A stretch of 42,279 nucleotides of DNA, taken from the NCBI GenBank assembly GCA_012271065.1, contig JAAXHE010000069.1:1-42279 (forward strand), given 5' to 3'. The notes beneath the pieces were generated by a model that saw nothing but the letters and a program-made list of their open reading frames with translations, searched no databases and was not told the origin of the DNA. The position numbers were made by a program, and so were the translations under genes. This stretch comes from Candidatus Latescibacterota bacterium. GTDB lineage: Bacteria; Latescibacterota; UBA2968; GCA-2709665. Each line of letters starts with the position of its first letter. Within the stretch, counting starts at the first letter, position 1. This document shows, piece by piece, positions 16,806-24,423 of the stretch.

Positions 16806-17399
16806 ATGACACGCTTCCCGCACCGGTCGTCGACAGCTGCCGGCCCGGTACGGCTCTGGCCACTGGTCTTGCTCCTGGCGACGGGGCTGTCCGCCGCCTG
16901 CGGCGATGATCCGGTATCGGACGAATTCTCACAGGGACTGAGGGACCTCTCCAGGATCGAGAAACTCAGGGAGATATTCAATCGGGACGCGGGCGCCCCG
17001 CGCCTCATCCTGCTGCTGTCTCCCACGTGACCGGTCTGTCAGGCAGGCGCCAGTTGGGTGCAGGAGGAGATTCTGGACAGGGATCGCGAGGCCAACGTGA
17101 AGGTCTACGCGGTCTGGCTTCCGATGATCGCCAGCGATGCCAGGTCGGAGTGGAAGCAGAGCCTGCTTCCGGATGGCAGGGTCGTTCATCTGTGGGACGA
17201 GCAGCGCGTCACCGGGAGGTGGTTCGCGCGGCAGACATGGTATGACAGGAACGTGGAAGTCGCGTGGGACATCTATGTCCTGTTCGGCCCGGCTGCCCGC
17301 TGGAACGGGTCGCCCGGACCGCTCATCAGCTGGGGAGAGACCGTGATAGATGCGCGTGAGCGGCTCAGGCGGGATTTTCTGGCGATAGTGGATGGGTAG
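16806..17399 (+). CDS. Putative selenoprotein: thioredoxin-like lipoprotein with UxxC motif (TGA read as Sec)
   Basis: Two in-frame open segments (16806-17027 and 17031-17399) are separated only by TGA 17028-17030. Read through, the product is 197 residues: a lipoprotein signal peptide (VLLLATGLSAAC), a helix (SRIEKLREIFNRDAG), the strand PRLILLLSPT, then U75-PVC78, ASWVQEEILDR, the strand VKVYAVWLPMIA, and a C-terminal part with VVHLWDEQRV, VAWDIYVLFG and LRRDFLAIVDG. That is a thioredoxin-like order with a UxxC redox motif after the first strand. Coding quality is the same on both sides of the TGA. GGAAGGAG precedes the start (GTG 16803 or ATG 16806). A SECIS-like hairpin follows the TGA. 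Predicted location is the periplasmic face of a membrane. The alternative is a nonsense-mutated Cys homologue. Confidence 0.75.
17036..17080 (+). promoter_or_regulatory. SECIS-like RNA hairpin downstream of the TGA
   Basis: GCGCC (17047-17051) and GGTGC (17057-17061) pair across the five-base loop AGTTG; a lower stem CTGTC (17036-17040) / GACAG (17076-17080) can enclose it. The apical loop begins 21 bases after the TGA and has G at its second position, which fits the bacterial SECIS pattern as I know it (short upper stem, small loop with an early G, 16-37 bases from the codon). Such hairpins recruit SelB-GTP-Sec-tRNA. Confidence 0.5.
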
Positions 17400-17676
17400 G
17401 GGAGTGGGGGTTCTGGTTGGGAGGCCGGAGGCAATCGAATACGCCATAGAAATGTGCGACGCGCGAGGAGGTGCTTCGCCAGCCCGCCGTCCATTTTGGG
17501 CCTGAAATCGTGTTCGGTGGTACGACCATTGGCACTTGCGGATGTTGACACGTCACTTGTGATGTAGGGATGCCCCTTGTGGTCGCCCTGCCTGTGTCGG
17601 CGTTTGCCTGTCCTCGCCGGCGATACGTTTTTATCCTGCCTGTCCATGTAAGTTCCTGTTTCTAAACCAGGTACGC

Positions 17677-17708
17677 AAAAGGAGGCCGCGATGAACGGGC
17701 CTCCTTTT
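17677..17708. terminator. Bidirectional terminator next to the initiator tRNA
   Basis: A perfect 11-bp inverted repeat, AAAAGGAGGCC (17677-17687) and GGCCTCCTTTT (17698-17708), encloses a ten-base loop. The symmetrical A and T tails let it work on both strands: it would end the tRNA transcript on the minus strand and, with the following CGTTTTTTT, transcription from the selenoprotein side on the plus strand. Confidence 0.8.
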
Positions 17709-17716
17709 CGTTTTTT

Positions 17717-17793
<77 letters not shown>

Positions 17794-17816
17794 ACCAATG
17801 ATGTCCTATATAGGAG

Positions 17817-17844
17817 AATCTATCAAACAGGGACGTTTTGTCAA
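17817..17844 (-). promoter_or_regulatory. Promoter of the initiator tRNA gene
   Basis: TTGACA (complement of 17839-17844) and TAGATT (complement of 17817-17822) with a 16-base spacer, about 24 bases upstream of the mature tRNA 5' end. The -35 box overlaps the last codons of the CNNM/CorC gene. Confidence 0.5.
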
Positions 17845-19130
17845 GCGATTTCTTGGGTTTTGTCCTGCTTGTTCCTGTCGGGTTCCTGTTTGACGATCCG
17901 GACCGTGGTAATGCGCTGGCCGACCACTTCCTCGACCCACAGGGTGAGGTTCTCGAATACGAAGGTTTCCTCCGGCCCCGGTACGCGGCCCAGGTGGTTG
18001 TAGATGAACCCCCCCAGGGTTTCGTAACCGTCGCGCGGAAGTTCTATATTCAGAATCAGATTGAGATCGTCTATATCGAGTCGCGCGTCGGCAATCAGGA
18101 CGTGCCCGTCTTCGTCCCAGTGGAACAGCTGCTCTTCCTCGTCGTATTCGTCGTGAATTTCGCCGACGATCTCTTCGATCAGGTCTTCGAGCGTGACCAG
18201 TCCGGACGTGCCGCCGAATTCATTGATGACAATCGCCATGTGAACCTTGTTTGTCTTGAACTCTCTCATCAGTTCCGCGATTTTCTTGTTTTCAGTCGCG
18301 AAATACGGTTTTCGCATGGCATTTTCGGGCGTCCAGTCCTGACCCGTACTCAGAAGCTCGAGCAGGTCCTTGGCGTAAACCACACCTTCGATATGGTCCA
18401 CGCGTTCGCGGTAAATGGGAATGCGGGAGTGCCGCTTTTCCTGGATCAGGGCCAGGATTTCCTCCGGTCTGGAAGAGATCTCGGCGCACACCATGTCAAT
18501 ACGCGGCACCATTACTTCCTTTACGGTCGTGTCACCGAACTCGAATATGCCGGCGATCATGTCCCGTTCTTCCTCTTCTATTGTGCCTTCCTCGGTCTCG
18601 GTTTCCACGATCTGCCGCAGCTCTTCCTCCTTGATCGCTCTCGTATCGGTTTCGCTGACAAAAATACTCTGTGTTTTCAGCAAGAGCAACGCGGGGGTCA
18701 GAAGCAGCACATAAAATGGATAGTAGATGGCAATCAGGTGAGGCAGCGGCCGGTCGGAACCCTCTTCGCGCCTGTAGAAGGAGATTGCATTGGCGATCAC
18801 CAGAGAGACGAGTACGAACGCGGCGATGCTCAACAGGTCCCGCAGAAACGGCCATGTGAATTCCTGCAATCCGAATCTGGCGATGAATGCGAACGCAAGC
18901 GCGCCAGCCGCTATGGACAGGGATTGGCCGAACGAGACCGTCAGTCCCAGCGCGTACCTTGTCCGGTACATCGACAGCAGGAGGTTCGCGCGGGGAACGG
19001 CTTCGTCGCGGAGGCGTTCAAGCGTCGCCCGTGAAATCGTGCTGCCGATCGCGCCCATCCGGGCGACGAGCGCGGTAACGACCAGGGACGCGGCCGCAAC
19101 GAGTACAGCCAACCACTCGGAGTCATCCAA
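17841..19130 (-). CDS. CNNM/CorC-family membrane protein with CBS pair
   Basis: A 429-residue protein. The N-terminal DUF21/CNNM membrane region (about 1-150) has four helices, followed by a CBS pair (about 205-330, with VKEVMVPRIDMVCAE and KRHSRIPIYRERVDHIEGVV) and a C-terminal CorC/HlyC domain (about 345-425, DGYETLGGFIYNHLGRVP). Such proteins are linked to Mg/Co efflux or membrane-protein quality. The likely start is TTG 19128-19130; GGGAG lies 12 bases upstream. It lies 8 bases after ybeY, the usual neighbour order, and is the last gene of the phoH-pgpH-ybeY cluster. Confidence 0.88.
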   Translation of the reverse strand: MDDSEWLAVLVAAASLVVTALVARMGAIGSTISRATLERLRDEAVPRANLLLSMYRTRYALGLTVSFGQSLSIAAGALAFAFIARFGLQEFTWPFLRDLLSIAAFVLVSLVIANAISFYRREEGSDRPLPHLIAIYYPFYVLLLTPALLLLKTQSIFVSETDTRAIKEEELRQIVETETEEGTIEEEERDMIAGIFEFGDTTVKEVMVPRIDMVCAEISSRPEEILALIQEKRHSRIPIYRERVDHIEGVVYAKDLLELLSTGQDWTPENAMRKPYFATENKKIAELMREFKTNKVHMAIVINEFGGTSGLVTLEDLIEEIVGEIHDEYDEEEQLFHWDEDGHVLIADARLDIDDLNLILNIELPRDGYETLGGFIYNHLGRVPGPEETFVFENLTLWVEEVVGQRITTVRIVKQEPDRNKQDKTQEIA

Positions 19131-19137
19131 AATGGAC

Positions 19138-19590
19138 TCACACTCCCTTCATGTGAATGCCTGCGTCAAGCCGCGCCAGATACTCCCGCTCCTTGCGCCG
19201 CATCGAGGCTCTGGAACCGGGAGAGTCGTGTCTATACCCCAGCAGATGCAGGATTCCGTGTATGGCAAGCCAGGCCAATTCTTCTGAAGGGCACCTTGAA
19301 CCTTCACGGGCCTGAGATAAAGCACGATCCACGGAAATGTAGATTTCACCAAGATCATCGCAATCGGGATGGACCGGGTCAGCCAGATTAAAAGAAAGAA
19401 CATCCGTCGGCACGAATGCACCCTTGAATTGACCGTTCAGACGTCGAAGCGTTGCGTCGTCCGCCAGAACCAGCGTGACGCTGCCGTCGGCGCCATGATC
19501 CTTTAGCACGCTGCCGAGCAGGAATTCGAGGTCCATCGGGTCGCAGGCATCGGGAAGCGGCGCCACCTGTTCGATACGCAAACGGGTCAC
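19138..19590 (-). CDS. ybeY: YbeY, endoribonuclease for rRNA maturation
   Basis: 150 residues, the normal length. The zinc-binding signature is IHGILHLLGYRHD (three histidines, HxxxHxxxxxH), preceded by DVLSFNLADPVHPDCDDLGEIYIS. YbeY acts in 16S rRNA 3' processing and ribosome quality control. I place the start at GTG 19588-19590, which overlaps the stop of the upstream HD-domain gene (GTGA) and has an AAGGAAG ribosome-binding site; the frame is open upstream, but that part only shadows the neighbouring gene. Confidence 0.92.
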   Translation of the reverse strand: MTRLRIEQVAPLPDACDPMDLEFLLGSVLKDHGADGSVTLVLADDATLRRLNGQFKGAFVPTDVLSFNLADPVHPDCDDLGEIYISVDRALSQAREGSRCPSEELAWLAIHGILHLLGYRHDSPGSRASMRRKEREYLARLDAGIHMKGV

Positions 19591-21899
19591 AGAACTTCCT
19601 TCCTGCGTCTGGATTGGACACGCTTCTGTTCGTGCTGCCACGGATAGGCAACGCGGCTGTGCCAGGTGGCCTCGAGAATCGGCAGAAACGCTTCCTGAAT
19701 TCGGGTCAGGTCTCTGAGCGTCAGGTCGCATTCATCCAGCTCGCCATCGGTAAACCTGGCCTTTACGAGCGTTTGTACGAGGTTACGGGTTTCTTCAGGG
19801 GTACTCGCGCTGAGACTTCGTATTGCGGATTCCACCGCATCGGCCAGGCTGACGATACCCGCCTCTCGGGTCTGAGGCCTCGGGCCCGGGTATCGAAAAT
19901 CGGCGTCGAGCACTTCGTGCGGGGCGCTGCTTTCCATGGCGCTCTTCTTGAAACCTGCTATTTCACTCGTGCCGTGATGCTGGGATATCATATCGATGAT
20001 GACCCGTGGCAGACCTTCCTCTTCGGCCATTCTGACGCCGTCTTTCACATGGGAAATCAGAATCAGAGCGCTCAGACGAGGCTGGAGTTCATCGTGCGGA
20101 TTCACGCCCTTCTGGTTTTCTATAAAATAGTGCGGTCGGATCATCTTGCCGATGTCATGGTAGTAACATCCGACCCGGGCCAAGAGGCCGTTGGCTCCGA
20201 TGACTTCTGCGGCCGCTTCCGAAAGCCTGGCCATGATGATACTGTGGCTGTACGTGCCGGGCGCCCGAATGGCGAGGTTGCGCAACAACGGCCGGTTCAG
20301 GTCCGAAAGTTCCAGCAGGGTGTAGGTTGTGACCACGCTGAAAGCGCTTTCGAAGATCGGCAGGAGGCCGATGGTCAGCACGGAGGATGCACAGGCAGTA
20401 AACGTGCCCAGAACCAGATCCCACCTGACCTTCTGGAAGAATTCGCCGAAGCTGGAATAGCTGAACAACAGGATGGCCGTGGCGAGCGTCGAGAGCAGAT
20501 AGGCGCAGACCAGGAAGGCGATGGACCGGTAGAAAAAATCGCTGCGACGGTTGACCGGCCTCACGGAGTAAGCACCGGCTGCGCCCGTAATCAGGTAAAT
20601 CAGTCCGAACGAAAGACTTCCCACGATGCTCGCGCACAGCGTGGCGCACACGAACGAAACAACCAGGCCGACCTCGGTATCGAAGAGGATGGTCGCCAGC
20701 ATCACCGAAAGCGCAACGGGTACCAGCAAGGGCGTGACCGTCGACACCGTTGCCGCATATGACGCGACCAGGCAGGGCATGACGATCAGGATGCCAAAGA
20801 GGACGAGGTTCGACGTTGAAGCAATGGCCGAGGGGCGGGACACGTGAAGAAACATGAACAGAATGGCAACCAGCAGGGCGCTGACGGCGGCCTGGGCGGC
20901 GACCTGGAGATGATACAGATAGGGGACCCGATCGACCGCTCTGTTCATGTGTACGGCCAGCGATCGCAGCTGGTCCATGTGTTCCGAGGTCACGCGGTCG
21001 TGCTTGTCGACGATGCGCTCACCGCCAAGGACGGTTCCCTTATAGGGAGAGACCCTCGCTGCAGCCACGCCCCTGCGTCGTTCGGTTTCTTCCGCGTTGT
21101 AGGTGAGGTTAGGCGTTAGAAACACGACGACGAGTTCGTACACGGTCTTTATTTCAGCAGGCGTACCCTGCGGAAACTGACTGTCGATTTCATCCTGCAG
21201 GCTGCGTTCATACCATTCCAGGCCTCGGATGGGATTCGCAGGAGCGCGTTGTTCCCGGTCGTCCTGGACGAGGGTTATCTCCCTGTTGCCGCTTCCAAGG
21301 ACTTCGGTATCCTGGTTTAAAACGCCCGCGGTGTAACTGGATACCAGCAATTCCCGAACGGCCGTACGGAGCTTTTCAAAGCCTGCGGGGTAATTGGCCG
21401 CCTGGTTGATCAGAAAGCGTAAGCTCGTCTGAGAAACCGAACCGATTTCCGAATGTGCCTGTTGCAGCTGATGGGCGGCCGAATCCGGAATGGCTGAGAT
21501 GCTCAAACGCTTGAGGTCTTGCAGGAATCCTTCAAGCCCACGCTGCCTGTCGGCCGACACCCCCGCGTCCAGGATTACGACGGGAAGGACGTCGCCGCGG
21601 GCAGCCTCCACTTCGCGGGCGTATTCGGCTTCGTTTTTCAGGACCTTGAAGTTCTCCGGGGCGATCACTTCATAGGGCGCGATGGTTCCCTCACTGAATG
21701 CGCTGTGTTCGTAGTCCGTTCTGGCAATCGGGAAAAAATACGTCAGCAGGGCAACCAGCGTGAACATGAAACCAACCCGCAACAGTACCCGCGGCCGCAG
21801 CCGAAGTTTGTGAGGGGACGGCGTACTCCGGTCGCCGTTGCCGGCGTCCGATTCCACGAGTCCTGTGAACAGGAGCAGTTGTCGGAGACTACGCATCAT
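19587..21899 (-). CDS. pgpH: PgpH-type 7TM-HD phosphodiesterase (probable c-di-AMP hydrolase)
   Basis: A 770-residue membrane protein with one N-terminal helix (VGFMFTLVALLTYFF), a large extracytoplasmic 7TMR-HDED domain (about 70-310), seven transmembrane helices (about 315-535) and a cytoplasmic HD domain (about 545-740) with YSHSIIMARLSEAAAE, GCYYHDIGK and ISQHHGTSE carrying the metal ligands. The family hydrolyses cyclic di-AMP in Listeria and others. It sits between phoH and ybeY, the conserved order in many phyla. Start ATG 21897-21899, 20 bases after phoH. Confidence 0.9.
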   Translation of the reverse strand: MMRSLRQLLLFTGLVESDAGNGDRSTPSPHKLRLRPRVLLRVGFMFTLVALLTYFFPIARTDYEHSAFSEGTIAPYEVIAPENFKVLKNEAEYAREVEAARGDVLPVVILDAGVSADRQRGLEGFLQDLKRLSISAIPDSAAHQLQQAHSEIGSVSQTSLRFLINQAANYPAGFEKLRTAVRELLVSSYTAGVLNQDTEVLGSGNREITLVQDDREQRAPANPIRGLEWYERSLQDEIDSQFPQGTPAEIKTVYELVVVFLTPNLTYNAEETERRRGVAAARVSPYKGTVLGGERIVDKHDRVTSEHMDQLRSLAVHMNRAVDRVPYLYHLQVAAQAAVSALLVAILFMFLHVSRPSAIASTSNLVLFGILIVMPCLVASYAATVSTVTPLLVPVALSVMLATILFDTEVGLVVSFVCATLCASIVGSLSFGLIYLITGAAGAYSVRPVNRRSDFFYRSIAFLVCAYLLSTLATAILLFSYSSFGEFFQKVRWDLVLGTFTACASSVLTIGLLPIFESAFSVVTTYTLLELSDLNRPLLRNLAIRAPGTYSHSIIMARLSEAAAEVIGANGLLARVGCYYHDIGKMIRPHYFIENQKGVNPHDELQPRLSALILISHVKDGVRMAEEEGLPRVIIDMISQHHGTSEIAGFKKSAMESSAPHEVLDADFRYPGPRPQTREAGIVSLADAVESAIRSLSASTPEETRNLVQTLVKARFTDGELDECDLTLRDLTRIQEAFLPILEATWHSRVAYPWQHEQKRVQSRRRKEVL

Positions 21900-21919
21900 T
21901 GAGCGGGATACCCTGCACT

Positions 21920-22921
21920 TTAGAATTCCTGCGCTTCAACTCCGTCGTCCAGCTCGGATTCATCGGCTGCCTGCAGCCTCTTTTCACTTTCATACCGGTC
22001 GTATGCGGAAATTATCTTCCTGACCAGAGCGTGACGCACGACATCCTCTTCGGTGAATTGTACGAACCTCACGGCCTCTATATGTGATAGAATCTGCTGA
22101 ACATGTACGAGTCCGGACAATTCATCGGGCGGCAGGTCGATCTGTGTGACGTCGCCATTGACAACCGCCTTGGAGTTGGCGCCCAGTCGCGTGAGAAACA
22201 TCTTCATCTGGCTGATGGTCGTATTCTGTGCTTCATCGAGAATGACAAACGCGTTGTTGAGCGTACGACCCCGCATGAATGCCAGCGGGGCGATTTCCAG
22301 TGTCCGATTCTCGAGCAGGTGTTGTATATGTTCGCCGGGAATCATGTCCCGCAGCGCGTCGTATAGCGGGCGCAGATAGGGATCGACCTTATCCTGAATA
22401 TCGCCAGGAAGGAACCCGAGGTGCTCTCCGGCCTCCACAGCCGGACGGGTCAGGATAATCCTCGATACCTCCTTGCGCTTGAGAGCCGCTGCGGCGCAGG
22501 CGACGGCGAGGTAGGTCTTGCCGGTCCCGGCGGGGCCGATGCCGAAAACGATGTCGAATTTTTCAATTCCGGTCACATAATGCTGTTGGGCGGTCGAGCG
22601 GGGCCGGATCACGCATTTCTGGGTGACCAGTACCGTCTTGTTCGCTTCGGAAGGCCCGTTGTCGTGATTTGTTTCCCCCGAATCGTCTGCCCCATCGGGC
22701 GCGTCGCCGCGCCGCAGGCACGAGACCATCTCTTCCAGGAGTCCGGAAACATGCCGGACTTTGTACGCGGGGCCGGTGATTGTGACGGTCTCGCCACGGG
22801 CCGTGACGTGGACGCCGTATCGGGCTTCGAGCGCCAGAAGGTTGACGTCGTTGTGGCCGTACAATGTGAGGGGATCAACGCCCTGAATAGACAGCTGATG
22901 AGATAAGGTAGGATTTCTCAA
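21920..22921 (-). CDS. phoH: PhoH-family ATPase
   Basis: About 333 residues with an N-terminal KH-like domain (DVNLLALEARYGVHVTARGE), then the PhoH ATPase with Walker A GPAGTGKT, SRIILTRPAVEAGEHLGFLP and Walker B FVILDEAQNTT. PhoH proteins are RNA-associated ATPases. The reading frame is open back to 22990, but that part would run through the terminator hairpin at 22945-22987, so the real start must lie downstream; TTG 22919-22921 is the first candidate, without a clear Shine-Dalgarno sequence. First gene of the phoH-pgpH-ybeY-CNNM cluster. Confidence 0.88.
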   Translation of the reverse strand: MRNPTLSHQLSIQGVDPLTLYGHNDVNLLALEARYGVHVTARGETVTITGPAYKVRHVSGLLEEMVSCLRRGDAPDGADDSGETNHDNGPSEANKTVLVTQKCVIRPRSTAQQHYVTGIEKFDIVFGIGPAGTGKTYLAVACAAAALKRKEVSRIILTRPAVEAGEHLGFLPGDIQDKVDPYLRPLYDALRDMIPGEHIQHLLENRTLEIAPLAFMRGRTLNNAFVILDEAQNTTISQMKMFLTRLGANSKAVVNGDVTQIDLPPDELSGLVHVQQILSHIEAVRFVQFTEEDVVRHALVRKIISAYDRYESEKRLQAADESELDDGVEAQEF

Positions 22922-22944
22922 CAGGTTAGGTCTTTTTATAAATA

Positions 22945-22987
22945 AAAAAGCTCCCGTTCCGGCCAGACTCCGGTAACGAGAGCTTTT
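22945..22987 (-). terminator. Rho-independent terminator of the LysM-protein operon
   Basis: On the minus strand AAAGCTCTCGTTACCGG pairs with CCGGAACGGGAGCTTT (one bulged A, one T-G pair) across a seven-base loop, followed by TTTTTTATTTAT. It lies about 90 bases after the LysM-protein stop and just before phoH. Confidence 0.85.
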
Positions 22988-23074
22988 CAAATGTCTTATT
23001 CGTCGTGTGAGTCGCTTTCCATTTTTTAAGGACGCAAATCTCCGCAGCTCGGAGCCGTGGGGTCCTGAAATCCG

Positions 23075-23926
23075 TCAGTCTTCGGGTACGTCGATGACCT
23101 GGGCCGGGAAGATCAGGTTCGGATCCCTGATCTGCGACTTGTTCGCCCGGTAAAGGCGGTGCCACTTCGTCGGGTCGTTGTAGATCATCCCTGCAATACT
23201 CGTGAGTGTATGGCCCTGAAGGACCAGGTGTTGGCCTCTGTCAACGCCAAAGGGGACCTGCAGCACCCAATCGGGGTAGATCAGATCCGGATGCCTGATC
23301 TTGTCGCGGTTCTCGAGATAGATTCGTGGCCAGAGATAGGCATTGTCGTAAATGTCCTCGCTCTTGGCGATATTCCAGAGATTGTCGTTCCGAAGCACCG
23401 TGTAGTCCTTGATCTTCTTCGCAGGCATCCGGGCGGCGATTCTCTCGACCAGCTGCACGATGTTCTTGAGCTTCATGCTCGCTTTGAGAAGATGTCGGAT
23501 CTTGTTCTGCTTGAGGCCCTCGACCTCTTCGGAAATCGCATCGAAGTGATCCCGCTGGTCGAACAGATCGGCATCGGGAAGATTCATCAGGGCCCTCAGT
23601 TGACCTTCGACACGATCCAGTGCGGCCATGTAGGCGTCGATGCACGCCTGATCGGGACAGCCAACCAGATCCAGAATTTCCTGATGCGTGCTGGCAATCT
23701 GGGCATCCACGCCGGCGATCTGCCGTGCGATCTTGTCTCCGGCGTCTTTGCACTCCTGTACTTTCTGCTTGGTATCCTGGATCTCCTGCTGCACGCTTGC
23801 AAGCTGCATTTCATACTCTTCGTAAGTCATTCCGTTATCCGACTGGGCAAGGGCGACCAGCGGAACAAGGGCAATCGCCAGCGCGGTGCAGACGAGCGAA
23901 AACCCGATGTGTGTACGATTCTTCAC
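23075..23926 (-). CDS. Secreted protein with coiled coil and two LysM-like domains
   Basis: 283 residues. A signal peptide (LVCTALAIALVPLVALAQ) is followed by a coiled-coil region (about 35-85) with a CxxxxC pair (Cys90, Cys95), a helical region to about 170, and two LysM-type repeats: 174-225 (DYTVLRNDNLWNIAKSEDIY ... LIYPDWVLQVP) and 233-281 (HLVLQGHTLTSIAGMIYND ... LIFPAQVIDVP). It probably binds peptidoglycan. Start GTG 23924-23926 with AAAGGAG upstream. It follows a small coiled-coil lipoprotein gene by 16 bases, so the two are likely co-transcribed. Confidence 0.85.
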   Translation of the reverse strand: MKNRTHIGFSLVCTALAIALVPLVALAQSDNGMTYEEYEMQLASVQQEIQDTKQKVQECKDAGDKIARQIAGVDAQIASTHQEILDLVGCPDQACIDAYMAALDRVEGQLRALMNLPDADLFDQRDHFDAISEEVEGLKQNKIRHLLKASMKLKNIVQLVERIAARMPAKKIKDYTVLRNDNLWNIAKSEDIYDNAYLWPRIYLENRDKIRHPDLIYPDWVLQVPFGVDRGQHLVLQGHTLTSIAGMIYNDPTKWHRLYRANKSQIRDPNLIFPAQVIDVPED

Positions 23927-23942
23927 TGGAAACTCCTTTCCA

Positions 23943-24218
23943 TTACGGATTTATGGCGTTCTGCACGGCGTCCCTATCGGCGGTAAGTCTTTGAAGTTCC
24001 TGTTTCTTTTCAGCCAGCGTGCGTTCCAGTTCAGCCCGCTTCTGCCGACAGGCATTCAGGTCCGCTTCGGCCGCTCGCGCTTTGTTCCGAGCCTCCTCCA
24101 GCATCTGAAGGTCTTCTTCAGAGGCCATGGCAATACATCCCGACAGAAGGGGCAGCAAGAACAGCGCCAGCACGACGCCAAATCCCGTAAAACGATCCAT
24201 CAAGTTGCGCTTTGCCAT
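23943..24218 (-). CDS. Small coiled-coil lipoprotein
   Basis: 91 residues: a lipoprotein signal peptide with lipobox LLSGC, then a long helix rich in Glu, Lys, Arg and Leu (EEARNKARAAEADLNACRQ ... ELERTLAEKKQELQRLTADR), predicted to be a coiled coil. Similar to small periplasmic spacer lipoproteins such as Lpp in layout only; I do not recognise a family. Strong ribosome-binding site AAGGAGACATCG before ATG 24216-24218. First gene of the LysM pair. Confidence 0.75.
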   Translation of the reverse strand: MAKRNLMDRFTGFGVVLALFLLPLLSGCIAMASEEDLQMLEEARNKARAAEADLNACRQKRAELERTLAEKKQELQRLTADRDAVQNAINP

Positions 24219-24354
24219 CGATGTCTCCTTAGGGACACGTGTTCATGCGTTGAATGGACGATGAATTGGCAGACATACTGAAACCGGCGCCTAACGTAAA
24301 CGCAACGGAAAAACGCGCGAAATCACCGTCTGACGACGCTACATTTATGCCACC

Positions 24355-24383
24355 AAATTACTACAAGAATAGGTTGAAGTCAA
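24355..24383 (-). promoter_or_regulatory. Promoter of the lipoprotein/LysM operon
   Basis: TTGACT (complement of 24378-24383), a 17-base spacer and TAATTT (complement of 24355-24360) on the minus strand, about 130 bases upstream of the lipoprotein start, in the gap after aspS. Confidence 0.45.
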
Positions 24384-24423
24384 GTAAAAAATCCACATAA
24401 ACGCTTGTACGAAGACGCGGTCA

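Noticed and set aside
17540..17610. Inverted GGGATGCCCC...GGTCGCCC sequence as an RNA gene or riboswitch
   Set aside because: Pairing is imperfect and short; it looks more like an eroded dispersed intergenic repeat, and a single copy in the window cannot establish that.
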